Part shown: positions 45,479 to 53,618 of the stretch, piece after piece
Position numbering within the stretch: the first letter of the stretch is position 1
How the letters are laid out: every line of letters starts with the position of its first letter
Assembly (NCBI RefSeq): GCF_001612805.1
Contig: NZ_BDBD01000011.1
Span: forward strand, 806,001-870,000
Reading direction: 5' to 3'
DNA from: Nocardia coubleae NBRC 108252
GTDB lineage: Bacteria > Actinomycetota > Actinomycetes > Mycobacteriales > Mycobacteriaceae
Length of the DNA stretch: 64,000 nt
Notes under the pieces: generated by a model
What the model saw: the letters and a program-made list of their open reading frames with translations, nothing else
Told to the model about the DNA's origin: nothing
Databases searched by the model: none
Position numbers and translations under genes: made by a program

Positions 45479-46150
45479 TCAGACCCGGTCGGCGACGAAG
45501 GCCGCGGCTTCCTGGGCGTACCCCTGGTATTGCAGGTGGACGTTCCAGTCCGTTCCCTGCGGGTCGCACACCGGGTCGTTGTCGTTGCACACGTCGTAGG
45601 TGCGGTCGGCGTACACACCGGTGACCTCACGGCCCACCCCGCGAATAGGGTTGCCGAACAACAGGATCGCCGCGATCCTCGGTGCCAGTTCGGCGGGCAG
45701 GGTGGCCACGATCGGGCCGCCGACCCGGGCGCCCTCGCTGCTGATCCCGATCGAGTTGTCCACCACGTTGGCGCCCTGGGAGTAGCCGACGAGCACGAAC
45801 TTCTGGTCCGGGCAGGCCGCCGCCCGTTCGACCACATGATCGACCAGGTCGCGGTTGCCTGCTTGCACGGAGGCGGGCTGGTCGTAACCGGCCGGGTACT
45901 GCACCCGATAGGCGTTCGTCGACTGCGACAAGGCGGCATCGATGGCCGCGTAGACCGGGTTTCCGACCACGGAGCCCAGCCAGTACTGGCTCCACAGGCC
46001 GCCGGGTTCGTTGGTTCCGCGCGCGGCGACGACGTGTACGTCTACGCAGCCCGCCGCCTGGGCGGGAGCGGTTCCCAGCACGCTGGTGACGGTGCCTGCC
46101 AGTACGGCGGCGGAAAGTGCCAGGCCCACGCGGGCGCGGATGTCGATCAC
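45479..46150 (-). CDS. Secreted cutinase-family serine esterase
   Basis: A 223-residue cutinase-like (Culp) esterase. The signal peptide (VGLALSAAVLAGTVTSVLG) probably cleaves after APAQA. The nucleophile is Ser in VGYSQGANV, the Asp lies in CNDNDPVCD and the His in NVHLQYQ; four cysteines suit two disulfides. Such enzymes hydrolyse lipid esters at or outside the cell wall. GTG46150 has AAGGA upstream. Confidence 0.9.
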   Translation of the reverse strand: MIDIRARVGLALSAAVLAGTVTSVLGTAPAQAAGCVDVHVVAARGTNEPGGLWSQYWLGSVVGNPVYAAIDAALSQSTNAYRVQYPAGYDQPASVQAGNRDLVDHVVERAAACPDQKFVLVGYSQGANVVDNSIGISSEGARVGGPIVATLPAELAPRIAAILLFGNPIRGVGREVTGVYADRTYDVCNDNDPVCDPQGTDWNVHLQYQGYAQEAAAFVADRV

Positions 46151-46299
46151 GGTTCGTCCTTCGCATCGGTCGTCGATAGCCGAGAGCGTATGCGGACCGA
46201 CCCGGGCCGATCGGTGCACGGCACGCGCTTTTGGCCCGGTTCACACCGAATGCAACGACCACGCCACCGTTCGGTCACCGATTTCCAGGGGCCGTCGGC

Positions 46300-46659
46300 T
46301 CAGCTGCAGCAGTTGGGGTCGAGCACCGTGCACAGCGCGGACAGCGCCTCGCGGCGTGCCCGGTGGAAGGTGTTCATCCCGCGTCGCTCGGATTCGACGA
46401 GACCGGCCTTGCGCAACTGCCCGAGATGATGCGAGACGGTCGACTCGCTCAGCTCGACGGCACCGGCCAGGTCACCACCATTGCTCTCCCCTGCCGGAGT
46501 GGTGAGCAGCAAGGACAGCAGTTTCACCCGGACCGGGTCGGCGATGGCCTTGAGCCGCAACGCCACCTCCAGCGCGGCGGCATCGTCGACCGGCGCCGCC
46601 GCCACGGGTGCGCAGCAGACGGGAGCGGACATATCGATCACGGGTAGCGCCTTGGGCAT
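46300..46659 (-). CDS. arsR: ArsR-type arsenic-responsive repressor
   Basis: A 119-residue winged-helix repressor. The HTH core is AVELSESTVSHHLGQLRKAGLVESERRG. A vicinal cysteine pair at 15-16 (PVCCAPV) matches the Cys15-Cys16 As(III) site described for Corynebacterium ArsR, though its third ligand (Cys55) is absent; Cys110 or Cys117-118 (PNCCS) may substitute. ATG46659 is used; the much longer frame upstream is a shadow of arsI. It is divergent from arsI with a duplicated operator between. Confidence 0.85.
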   Translation of the reverse strand: MPKALPVIDMSAPVCCAPVAAAPVDDAAALEVALRLKAIADPVRVKLLSLLLTTPAGESNGGDLAGAVELSESTVSHHLGQLRKAGLVESERRGMNTFHRARREALSALCTVLDPNCCS

Positions 46660-46683
46660 GTCGACGACTCTACGCTCGGTATT

Positions 46684-46693
46684 GACATATGTC
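46684..46693. promoter_or_regulatory. ars operator, copy 1
   Basis: The palindrome GACATATGTC. It overlaps TTGACA (46682-46687), which with CACACT (46705-46710) 17 bases on makes a plausible arsI promoter. Read on the minus strand the site is TTCGACATATGTCAAT, facing arsR. Confidence 0.7.
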
Positions 46694-46728
46694 GAAAAGG
46701 TGAGCACACTCGAGCTCGCAAGTTCTTC

Positions 46729-46738
46729 GACATATGTC
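46729..46738. promoter_or_regulatory. ars operator, copy 2
   Basis: A second exact GACATATGTC preceded by TTC, 45 bases from copy 1 and in opposite orientation with respect to flanking bases. It ends 20 bases ahead of the arsI start. Confidence 0.7.
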
Positions 46739-46758
46739 TCACAAGTGGAGGTTCGATC

Positions 46759-47271
46759 ATGTCCCGAATTCAGCTGGCCCTCAATGTCGACGATCTCGAC
46801 CAGGCCGTGCGTTTCTACTCGACCCTGTTCGCCACCGAGCCGGCCAAGCGCAAGCCCGGCTACGCCAACTTCGCCGTCACCGATCCGCCGCTCAAGCTGG
46901 TGCTGATCGAGAACGCGGGCAAGGGCGGCAGCCTCAACCACCTCGGCGTGGAGGTCGAGTCGTCCGAGCAGGTCCACGGCGAGATCGCGCGCCTTTCGCA
47001 GGCGGGGTTGTTCACCGAGGAGCAGATCGCGACGACCTGCTGCTTCGCCACCCAGGACAAGGTATGGGTGAGCGCGCCCGACGCCGAGCGGTGGGAGGTC
47101 TACACCGTCCTGGGCGACAGCGAAACCTTCGGTAGCGCACCGCAACTCGTCGAAGCGGAGCAGGCCGACGCGTGCTGCGGCACCGCAGCGGAGGCCGAGG
47201 CGGAAGGCGCCTGCTGCGGCACCGAGGCCAAGCAGAAGGCGGTGGCGTCGGGCGCGAGTTGCTGCAGCTGA
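46759..47271 (+). CDS. arsI: ArsI/CadI-type C-As lyase
   Basis: A 170-residue vicinal-oxygen-chelate protein. The metal residues fit ArsI (Gln in SRIQLALNVDDLD, His in LNHLGVEVES, Glu in ERWEVYTVL), and the arsenical-binding cysteine pair is in IATTCCFATQDK. ArsI dioxygenases cleave the C-As bond of trivalent methyl- or aromatic arsenicals. The tail adds further CC pairs (DACCGT, GACCGT, SCCS), probably metal-binding. ATG46759 follows GGAGG. No arsenite exporter or arsenate reductase is nearby. Confidence 0.9.
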   Translation: MSRIQLALNVDDLDQAVRFYSTLFATEPAKRKPGYANFAVTDPPLKLVLIENAGKGGSLNHLGVEVESSEQVHGEIARLSQAGLFTEEQIATTCCFATQDKVWVSAPDAERWEVYTVLGDSETFGSAPQLVEAEQADACCGTAAEAEAEGACCGTEAKQKAVASGASCCS

Positions 47272-47328
47272 CGAGTCGGCCCGGCGCGGGAACGCCCGAG
47301 CCGGGCCGGAACTCGATAATTCGCGGAG

Positions 47329-47365
47329 TTGACGCACTCGAAAGAGTGAGTGTACAGTCACTCAC
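47329..47365 (+). promoter_or_regulatory. Promoter and operator of the TetR gene
   Basis: TTGACG (47329-47334) and TACAGT (47353-47358) are 18 bases apart. The -10 lies inside a perfect inverted repeat, GTGAGTG (47346-47352) and CACTCAC (47359-47365), that abuts the start codon. Transcription would begin at the ATG, giving a leaderless message, and self-binding would block the promoter. Confidence 0.7.
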
Positions 47366-47935
47366 ATGAGCAAGAGCGGAGCAACACTCTCCCGATCCGA
47401 CATCCGCCGCGACGCCGTGGTCGACGCCGCGATCGTCGAGTTCGCCCGCACCGGTTACCACGGCACGCCGATCAGCACGGTGGCGGCGACGGCACAGATC
47501 TCCCCTGCCTATGTATTCAAGCTGTTCCCCGGCAAGGTCGCCCTGTTCGTCGCCGCGCTCGAGCGGTGCTTCGACCGGATCGCGGCGGCCATGTCGGCCG
47601 GTGCGGCACAGTCGGCCGGCGACAGCCCCGAGCAGATCCTCTACGACATGGGCGGCGCCTATGCGCAGTTGATCAGCGATCGGAGCCTGCTCATGCTGCA
47701 GGTCCACGCCCAATCGGTGGCCGAGGTGCCCGAGATCGGCGCGGCGATGCGCGCCGGGCTCGCCCGGATCACCGAGCTCGCCAAACACCGCTCCGGCGCC
47801 GCGGACGAGCACGTCCAGCGGTTCATCGCCTTCGGCCAGCTCTGCCACCTCATCACCACCCTCGGCCTCGACGGTGACGACAGCCCGTGGGCGAGGATCG
47901 TCACCGCGGGCATCCGGCACCCCGACGCCGGCTGA
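47366..47935 (+). CDS. TetR-family regulator, probable autorepressor
   Basis: A 189-residue TetR protein. HTH: RRDAVVDAAIVEFARTGYHGTPISTVAATAQISPAYVFKLFPGK (about 10-60), then a helical sensor domain. The ATG directly follows its operator. A closely similar sequence lies ahead of the oxidoreductase gene, so the two form a small regulon. A terminator separates them. Confidence 0.88.
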   Translation: MSKSGATLSRSDIRRDAVVDAAIVEFARTGYHGTPISTVAATAQISPAYVFKLFPGKVALFVAALERCFDRIAAAMSAGAAQSAGDSPEQILYDMGGAYAQLISDRSLLMLQVHAQSVAEVPEIGAAMRAGLARITELAKHRSGAADEHVQRFIAFGQLCHLITTLGLDGDDSPWARIVTAGIRHPDAG

Positions 47936-47943
47936 CCGAACCG

Positions 47944-47968
47944 ATGCCCCCTCGCGGGGCATTTTTTT
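47944..47968 (+). terminator. Intrinsic terminator with T-tract
   Basis: ATGCCCC (47944-47950) and GGGGCAT (47956-47962) around CTCGC, followed by seven T residues. This is a textbook intrinsic terminator, unusual in so GC-rich a genome. Confidence 0.9.
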
Positions 47969-47976
47969 GACCCATC

Positions 47977-47998
47977 GAGTGATTGACCAGTCACACAC
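47977..47998. promoter_or_regulatory. Second TetR operator, upstream of the oxidoreductase
   Basis: GAGTGATTGACCAGTCACAC and two more bases match 17 of 22 positions of the tetR operator region 47344-47365, with the outer GAGTGA and AGTCAC retained. It ends 10 bases before the oxidoreductase start codon. Confidence 0.65.
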
Positions 47999-48008
47999 TA
48001 GGAGAATC

Positions 48009-49043
48009 ATGTCTGTCATCGCCACCGAAATCGTCCTGCCCGACCGGGTCGATCCTGATGGTCTGCTGGTGACCCGGCGTCCGTTGCCCGCCCCCGGTCC
48101 CGGCCAGGCTGTGGTCGCGGTCGAGGCGAGCGGCGTCTCGTTCGCCGAGCAGCAGATGCGGCGCGGCAAGTACTACGACCAGCCACCTTTCCCCTTCGTT
48201 CCCGGTTACGACCTGGTCGGTACCGTCCTCGCGGTCGGTGCCGGCGTCGAGCCGGACATGGTCGGCAGGCGGGTGGCCGCGCTGACCAAGATCGGCGGGT
48301 GGAGCAGTCACGCCGTGCTCGATGCCGCCGATCTCGTCGCGGTGCCCGACGGACTCGCTGCCGATGCGGCGGAAACCTTTGTCGTCAACGGCATCACGGC
48401 CTGGCAGATGTTGTTCCGCGTCGCGAAGGCGCGCACCGGGCAGACCGTGCTGGTGCACGGCGCCAACGGGGGCGTCGGCTCGACACTGGTGCAGCTGGCC
48501 CGCTCGAAGGGCATTCAGGTCATCGGCACGTCGTCGGCGCGTCATGCCGAGGCCGTGCGTGCGCTCGGCGCGACGTGGGTGGACTATCGCGGTGATGTGG
48601 GTCGGCAGGTCCGGGCGCTGGCACCCGGGGGCGTGGACGCGGTGTTCGACCACATCGGCGGCCCGGGGATCGCGGATTCGTTCGCACTGCTCGCGCCCGG
48701 TGGCACCCTGGTGTCCTACGGCACCGCGTCGACCAAGGACGACGAGGGCAATTCGCGGCTTCCGGTCCTGCGGTTGCTCGTCCGGTTGCTGGTCTGGAAC
48801 GCGTTGCCCAACAAGCGCAATGCGCACTTCTTCAATCTGTGGGCGGGCAAGCGCGATCTGCCGCGTTTCCGTGCCCGCATCGCCGAGGACCTGTCGGCCG
48901 TTTTCGATCTCGCCGCGCGCGGCGTGCTGCGCGCGCAGATCGGTGCGCGTGTGCCGCTGTCGGAGGCCGGGCGGGCGATGCGGCTGGCCGAATCGCGCAC
49001 CGTCGTCGGCAAAGTCGTCCTGGTCGCCGACACCGAGTCCTGA
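48009..49043 (+). CDS. Medium-chain NADPH:quinone-type oxidoreductase
   Basis: A 344-residue zinc-independent MDR enzyme. The N-terminal GroES-like domain has ASGVSFAEQQMRRGKYYDQPPFPFVPGYDLVGTV, and the Rossmann domain has TVLVHGANGGVGSTLVQLARSKG. The structural and catalytic zinc cysteines of alcohol dehydrogenases are lacking. It probably reduces quinones or enones. ATG48009 after AGGAGAA is used; upstream in-frame codons overlap the tetR operator. The membrane protein gene follows after 29 bases. Confidence 0.87.
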   Translation: MSVIATEIVLPDRVDPDGLLVTRRPLPAPGPGQAVVAVEASGVSFAEQQMRRGKYYDQPPFPFVPGYDLVGTVLAVGAGVEPDMVGRRVAALTKIGGWSSHAVLDAADLVAVPDGLAADAAETFVVNGITAWQMLFRVAKARTGQTVLVHGANGGVGSTLVQLARSKGIQVIGTSSARHAEAVRALGATWVDYRGDVGRQVRALAPGGVDAVFDHIGGPGIADSFALLAPGGTLVSYGTASTKDDEGNSRLPVLRLLVRLLVWNALPNKRNAHFFNLWAGKRDLPRFRARIAEDLSAVFDLAARGVLRAQIGARVPLSEAGRAMRLAESRTVVGKVVLVADTES

Positions 49044-49072
49044 AATCCCCCACTGATCCTGGAGAAATTGCG

Positions 49073-49636
49073 ATGTCCGCTCTGCGTGTTCTGCTCGACA
49101 ACCGTCCGTCCTACCTCAGTTTCGGTGCCGCGTGGCTGCTCGGGCACGGCGCTTATGCTGTGTCCCACGGTGATTCACCGCTCGTGCGGCTGCCCGCCGC
49201 GGTGCCGGGCGCACTGCTGGTCGGTGGCCTGCTGATCGCGATGGTGGTGACCAGTGTGGTCACGATGCGCGCCAAGCGCGGCGCCACCGGGGCCGAGGCG
49301 GTGGTCGGCAATCTGCTCGCCGCGTCGTGGCTGGTGGGTTTCGGAGCACTGTTCTTCGTCATCACGGCGCTGAGTTCGGCGCTGGCCGACGACAACGTGC
49401 GAATGCTGCTGTGGCCCACCGGTTCCGGACTCGTCGTCGGCCTGCTGTACCTCGCCGGTGGTGCCGCTTACCGTGACGTGTTGCAGTACGCGCTCGGTGC
49501 GTGGCTGGCATTGACGTCCTCGGCGGCGCTGTTCCTGACGGGTGCGAGCCCGTATTGGGTGCTGGCGCTGGCCGGTGGTGGCAGTTATTTGGTCGCGGCC
49601 GCACTCGAACCCCGTCGCCGCGCTGTCGCTGCCTGA
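49073..49636 (+). CDS. Multi-pass membrane protein of unknown function
   Basis: A 187-residue integral membrane protein with about six helices, including VPGALLVGGLLIAMVVTSVV, LLAASWLVGFGALFFVITAL and VLQYALGAWLALTSSAALFLTG. Charged residues are confined to short loops. I do not recognise the family. ATG49073 has GGAGAA seven bases upstream. It is probably co-transcribed with the oxidoreductase gene and so part of the TetR regulon. Confidence 0.7.
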   Translation: MSALRVLLDNRPSYLSFGAAWLLGHGAYAVSHGDSPLVRLPAAVPGALLVGGLLIAMVVTSVVTMRAKRGATGAEAVVGNLLAASWLVGFGALFFVITALSSALADDNVRMLLWPTGSGLVVGLLYLAGGAAYRDVLQYALGAWLALTSSAALFLTGASPYWVLALAGGGSYLVAAALEPRRRAVAA

Positions 49637-49792
49637 ATCGGCGTCCGGCCGTCGTCGAGCCCGGCTCGGCGGCGGTTCGCCGCGTTTCCCTTCCCCTTCT
49701 CACTGTATACACGATCGCGGCCGCTCATGAGACATCGAAATGTGGTCCATAATCGCTCGCGTACTGCTGAAATCGCAGGTGAGGAGTGGGTT

Positions 49793-52378
49793 ATGGGTGT
49801 TGTTCTCGAGTTCGGGCAGATCGACCGTTCGCAGGTGGGAATCGTCGGGGGCAAGGGTGCGAACCTGGGTGAGCTGGCGCGCATCGAGGGGGTGCGGGTG
49901 CCCGAGGGGTTCTGTGTGACGACCGAGGCGTTCGATCGGGCGCTGGCAGGCGCGTCGGCGGTCCGGGAACGGATCGGCGAACTGGCGGCCCTCTCGCCCG
50001 ACGATCGGGCGGGGATCGCCGCGGCAAGTGCGGCGATCCGCGGGGCTGTCGAGGAACTGCCGGTGCCCGAGGACGTGGCGGCCGAGATCCTCGCCGCGCA
50101 TGCCCGGCTCGGCACCGACGCCGCGTACGCGGTGCGTTCCAGCGCCACGGCCGAGGATCTGCCGACCGCGTCGTTCGCCGGTCAGCAGGACACCTACCTG
50201 AATGTGATCGGCGCGGCGGAGGTACTCATCCATGTCCGCCGGTGCTGGGCGTCGCTGTTCACCGACCGGGCGGTGACCTACCGTCTGCGAAACGGGTTCG
50301 ACAGCAGCATGATCCGGATGGCGGTCGTGGTGCAGCGGATGGTGTTTCCGCGTGCGTCGGGCATTCTGATGACGGCCGACCCGGTGACGTCGGATCGGAC
50401 CGTCGTCTCCATCGACGCCGGTTTCGGTCTCGGTGAAGCACTGGTTTCCGGTCTGGTGAACGCCGATGTGTACAAGGTGCGCGACGGGGAGGTCAGCAAG
50501 ACCATCGCCACCAAGAAGATCGCCGTCGAACCGGTGGGCTCGGGCGGCACCGAGGTGCGCGATATCGACGAGGATCGCCGCAACGAACCGGTGCTCTCGG
50601 ATGCCGAGGTGCTGCGACTGGCCGAATTGGGCCGGCGCATCGAGGCGCATTTCGGCTCGCCGCAGGACATCGAGTGGTGTCTCGACGACGAGATCCGTCT
50701 CGTGCAGAGCAGGCCGATCACCACCCTGTTCCCGATTCCCGAGGCGGCCGACGACGCCCACCGCGTGTATGTGTCGGTGGGTCATCAACAGATGATGACC
50801 GACGCCATGAAACCACTCGGGATTTCGCTGTGGCAGCTCACCAGTCACGCGGCGATGCGGGACGCGGGCGGGCGGTTGTTCGTCGACGTCACCGAGCGAT
50901 TGGCCTCGCCGACGGCCGGCCCCGCGCTGGCCGAGGCGCTCGGGAAGTCCGATCCCCTGATGGGCGACGCGCTGCGCACCGTGCTCGAGCGCGGCTTCGT
51001 TCCCGTTGTGCCGCAGACCGATCCGGTTACCGCGCCCCCCGCACCCGCTCCGATCGACACCGACCCGGTGATCGTCGACGAACTGATCGCCGACTGCGAA
51101 ACCTCGCTCGCCGTGCTGAAACGCGACATCGCCCCCCTGTCCGGGTCCGCCCTGCTCGATTTCATCCACGCCGATATCGCGGAATTGCGGCGAGTGTTGT
51201 TCTCCCCGCGCGGATTGCAGATCATCACGGCCGCCATGGAGGCAACCGAATGGCTCAACGACCGCCTGGGCGAATGGCTCGGGGAGAAGAACGCCGCCGA
51301 TGCGCTCACCCAGTCGGTGCCGGGCAATGTGACCTCGGAAATGGGGTTGGCGTTGCTCGATGTCGCCGATGCCATCCGCCCGCACCCGCAGGTGATCGAA
51401 TATCTGCGTGCGGTCGAGGAGAACGGCGCGAACGATTTCCTCGGTGAACTCGAGCAGCGTTCGGGTGGCCCGGCGGCGCGGGTCGCGATCACCGAATTCC
51501 TCGACAGATACGGCATGCGGTGCGTCGGCGAAATCGACATCACCCGAACACGGTGGAGCGAGGACCCGACCACTCTCGTGCCGACCATCCTCGGCAATGT
51601 GCGCAACTTCGAAAACGGCGCGGGCACAGAACGTTTCGAAGACGGTTTGCGCGACGCCGAAGCGCAGCGGGCACGGATCCTGCGGGAATTGCGGGCGCTG
51701 CCGGACGGGGAGAGCAAGGCCTCCGAAACCGAGCGGATGATCGATCGGGTCCGCACTTTCGCCGGTTACCGGGAGTACCCGAAGTACGGCATGGTCAGCC
51801 GCTACTTCGTATACAAGCAGGCATTGTCGCGTGAAGCCGAGCGACTCGTGGCGGCCGGTGTACTCCAGGAACCCGACGACATCTACTACCTGCGGTTCGA
51901 CGAACTGCGTGAGGTGGTGCGCGTCCAGCAGGCGGACCAGGCCCTCGTCGCCCAGCGCAGAGATGCGTTCGATATCTTCCGGACGCTCAGTGCGCCAAGG
52001 GTTCTCACCTCCGACGGTGAGGCGGTGACCGGGGCGTATCGACGCGAAGACCTGCCCGAGGGCGCTCTGCCGGGCATGGCGGTCTCGGCGGGAACGATCG
52101 AAGGGCGAGCCCGGGTGGTCCTCGACATCGGTCAGGCCGATCTGGAAGCGGGCGACATTCTCGTCACCGCCTACACCGACCCCAGTTGGACACCGCTGTT
52201 CGTCGGTATCGCCGGCCTGGTCACCGAAGTGGGCGGCCTGATGACCCACGGCGCGGTCATCGCCCGCGAATACGGGCTACCCGCCGTGGTCGGGGTGGAA
52301 CACGCGACCGACCTGATCCGCGACGGGCAGCGCATCCGGGTGAACGGCGCCGACGGCTATGTCGAAATCCTGACCTAG
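49793..52378 (+). CDS. rph: Rifampin phosphotransferase
   Basis: An 861-residue PEP-synthase-like enzyme. The ATP-grasp domain (1-310) opens with GGKGANLGELARIEGVRVPEGFC and has YAVRSSATAEDLPTASFAGQQDTYLNV. A middle domain of about 400 residues replaces the PEP-binding barrel, and the C-terminal swivelling domain has GGLMTHGAVIAREYGLPAVVGV with catalytic His819. Ending just after the His domain distinguishes Rph from PEP synthase. It phosphorylates the C21 hydroxyl of rifamycins and inactivates them. ATG49793 follows GAGGAG; length matches known Rph (about 865). The usual RAE operator was not seen upstream. Confidence 0.9.
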   Translation: MGVVLEFGQIDRSQVGIVGGKGANLGELARIEGVRVPEGFCVTTEAFDRALAGASAVRERIGELAALSPDDRAGIAAASAAIRGAVEELPVPEDVAAEILAAHARLGTDAAYAVRSSATAEDLPTASFAGQQDTYLNVIGAAEVLIHVRRCWASLFTDRAVTYRLRNGFDSSMIRMAVVVQRMVFPRASGILMTADPVTSDRTVVSIDAGFGLGEALVSGLVNADVYKVRDGEVSKTIATKKIAVEPVGSGGTEVRDIDEDRRNEPVLSDAEVLRLAELGRRIEAHFGSPQDIEWCLDDEIRLVQSRPITTLFPIPEAADDAHRVYVSVGHQQMMTDAMKPLGISLWQLTSHAAMRDAGGRLFVDVTERLASPTAGPALAEALGKSDPLMGDALRTVLERGFVPVVPQTDPVTAPPAPAPIDTDPVIVDELIADCETSLAVLKRDIAPLSGSALLDFIHADIAELRRVLFSPRGLQIITAAMEATEWLNDRLGEWLGEKNAADALTQSVPGNVTSEMGLALLDVADAIRPHPQVIEYLRAVEENGANDFLGELEQRSGGPAARVAITEFLDRYGMRCVGEIDITRTRWSEDPTTLVPTILGNVRNFENGAGTERFEDGLRDAEAQRARILRELRALPDGESKASETERMIDRVRTFAGYREYPKYGMVSRYFVYKQALSREAERLVAAGVLQEPDDIYYLRFDELREVVRVQQADQALVAQRRDAFDIFRTLSAPRVLTSDGEAVTGAYRREDLPEGALPGMAVSAGTIEGRARVVLDIGQADLEAGDILVTAYTDPSWTPLFVGIAGLVTEVGGLMTHGAVIAREYGLPAVVGVEHATDLIRDGQRIRVNGADGYVEILT

Positions 52379-53067
52379 CCGTCGGCGAGACGCACGTTCT
52401 CGGCCGCCGCGGTGACGTGCAGACCGTCGGCGGCCGGGGTGATCGCGGTGATGTGTGCCCCGAGGGGCAGGCTCTGCAAGGGAACGACGAAGGTCAGGCT
52501 CCGCTGGATCAGGCCGAGAGAAATCGTCGGACCCCCGGCCGCGTGGCGCACGGACACGGGTGTCACCTCGATGCCGTCGGCGGTCGGTGCGACGGTGACG
52601 ATGACCGTGGCGGGCACCATGATCCCGGCGACCGGGAACCGGCCCGCCACGCTCAAACCGTCCGACCCGAATTCGATGGACTCGACGTCGTCGGGAGCGA
52701 ACCCTCGTACGACGTCGTAGGGGACGACAGCCGTCGCCGTGGCCGTCGCCGCCACCAGGTTCGAGGTCCGGTTGCCGAGCACATCACCCAGCGGTGCGGA
52801 CACATCGCGCAGGGTGACGTCGAGGTCGCGCACGGTGATGTCGTCGCCGGTCCAGTCGCCTACCGCGATGTCGATGACCGGATACCGGCCGTCGAGCGCC
52901 TGGGTGAGGAACGGGAAACCAGGGATGTCGACATCGGGCTGTCGCGTGAGCTGGTATTCGGCGGCGATCTGGCGTCCGATCGCGTTCTGTGCCAGCACGA
53001 GCGCGACCCGATCGCCGACCACCAGCGCGATCGCCGCCACGATCAGCAACGTCAACAACGTGCGCAC
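52375..53067 (-). CDS. DUF2993 / LmeA-like exported lipid-binding protein
   Basis: A 230-residue protein with one N-terminal membrane/signal helix (LLTLLIVAAIALVVGDRVALVLA), followed by a beta-rich DUF2993 domain (QPDVDIPGFPFLTQALDGRYPVIDIAVGDW; a final PLGAHITAITPAADGLHVTA). Mycobacterial LmeA of this family binds phosphoinositides and supports lipomannan maturation. GTG53067 follows AAGGGA. Its stop overlaps the rph stop tail to tail. Confidence 0.82.
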   Translation of the reverse strand: MRTLLTLLIVAAIALVVGDRVALVLAQNAIGRQIAAEYQLTRQPDVDIPGFPFLTQALDGRYPVIDIAVGDWTGDDITVRDLDVTLRDVSAPLGDVLGNRTSNLVAATATATAVVPYDVVRGFAPDDVESIEFGSDGLSVAGRFPVAGIMVPATVIVTVAPTADGIEVTPVSVRHAAGGPTISLGLIQRSLTFVVPLQSLPLGAHITAITPAADGLHVTAAAENVRLADG

Positions 53068-53205
53068 GCTCAATCCCTTCGCCGCACCGGTGTAGCCAGT
53101 GGTCGCCCATGCTACGGCGCGGGCGCCGGTTCGTCCGGCCCGATTGGACCGCGACACAGTGGGTATTGCCGTCCACACGCAGTCCATCGGAGGGAAGGAT
53201 CGACC

Positions 53206-53529
53206 ATGGCGTACCCCGCCCATCAACGCTCCCCCATGTCGCGCCGCACCGGGCGCGAATTCCCCGACCACTCCCGAACCACCCGCAGCCACGCCGGTGA
53301 AGGCCTGGAGGACGGGTACAACTTCCCCGGCATCATCCTGTGCGCGATGGCCGTGATCGCCCTCGGCCTGTGCCTGACGGCCGCCGGATACGGCTTCGCG
53401 GGCTGGGGTGCCATCGCCGCCGTGGCCGCCGCGACGCTGGCCGTCGCCGGTGTCGCCTGGTTGCTGCTGGAACACCGACGCGTGAAGGCGAAGGAAGGCC
53501 TGAATCTCACCGATCAACGCGGTCACTAG
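53206..53529 (+). CDS. Small two-helix membrane protein
   Basis: A 107-residue protein: a polar head with many Arg/His, two predicted membrane helices (GIILCAMAVIALGLCLTAAGYGF and AIAAVAAATLAVAGVAWLLL) and a charged tail. ATG53206 follows GAGGGAAGG. It is divergent from the LmeA-like gene and is followed by a terminator, so it is a one-gene unit. Function unknown. Confidence 0.68.
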   Translation: MAYPAHQRSPMSRRTGREFPDHSRTTRSHAGEGLEDGYNFPGIILCAMAVIALGLCLTAAGYGFAGWGAIAAVAAATLAVAGVAWLLLEHRRVKAKEGLNLTDQRGH

Positions 53530-53543
53530 CCGAGCCGCGCTCG

Positions 53544-53579
53544 ACGCCTCCGGCCTGTGTCAGGTCGGGGGCGTTTTCC
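53544..53579 (+). terminator. Hairpin terminator
   Basis: ACGCCTCCGGCCTG (53544-53557) pairs with CAGGTCGGGGGCGT (53561-53574) with two G-T pairs, followed by TTTTC. Confidence 0.8.
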
Positions 53580-53618
53580 TGTGCCGCCCCCGCGACGCTC
53601 GGGGGTAGCGTCGGCGTC

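Noticed and set aside
49637..49792. RAE operator upstream of rph
   Set aside because: Looked for the 19-base imperfect inverted repeat known from Streptomyces rph promoters; none was recognisable.
49700..52249. 849-codon minus-strand ORF
   Set aside because: Antisense shadow of rph caused by GC bias; no domain pattern.
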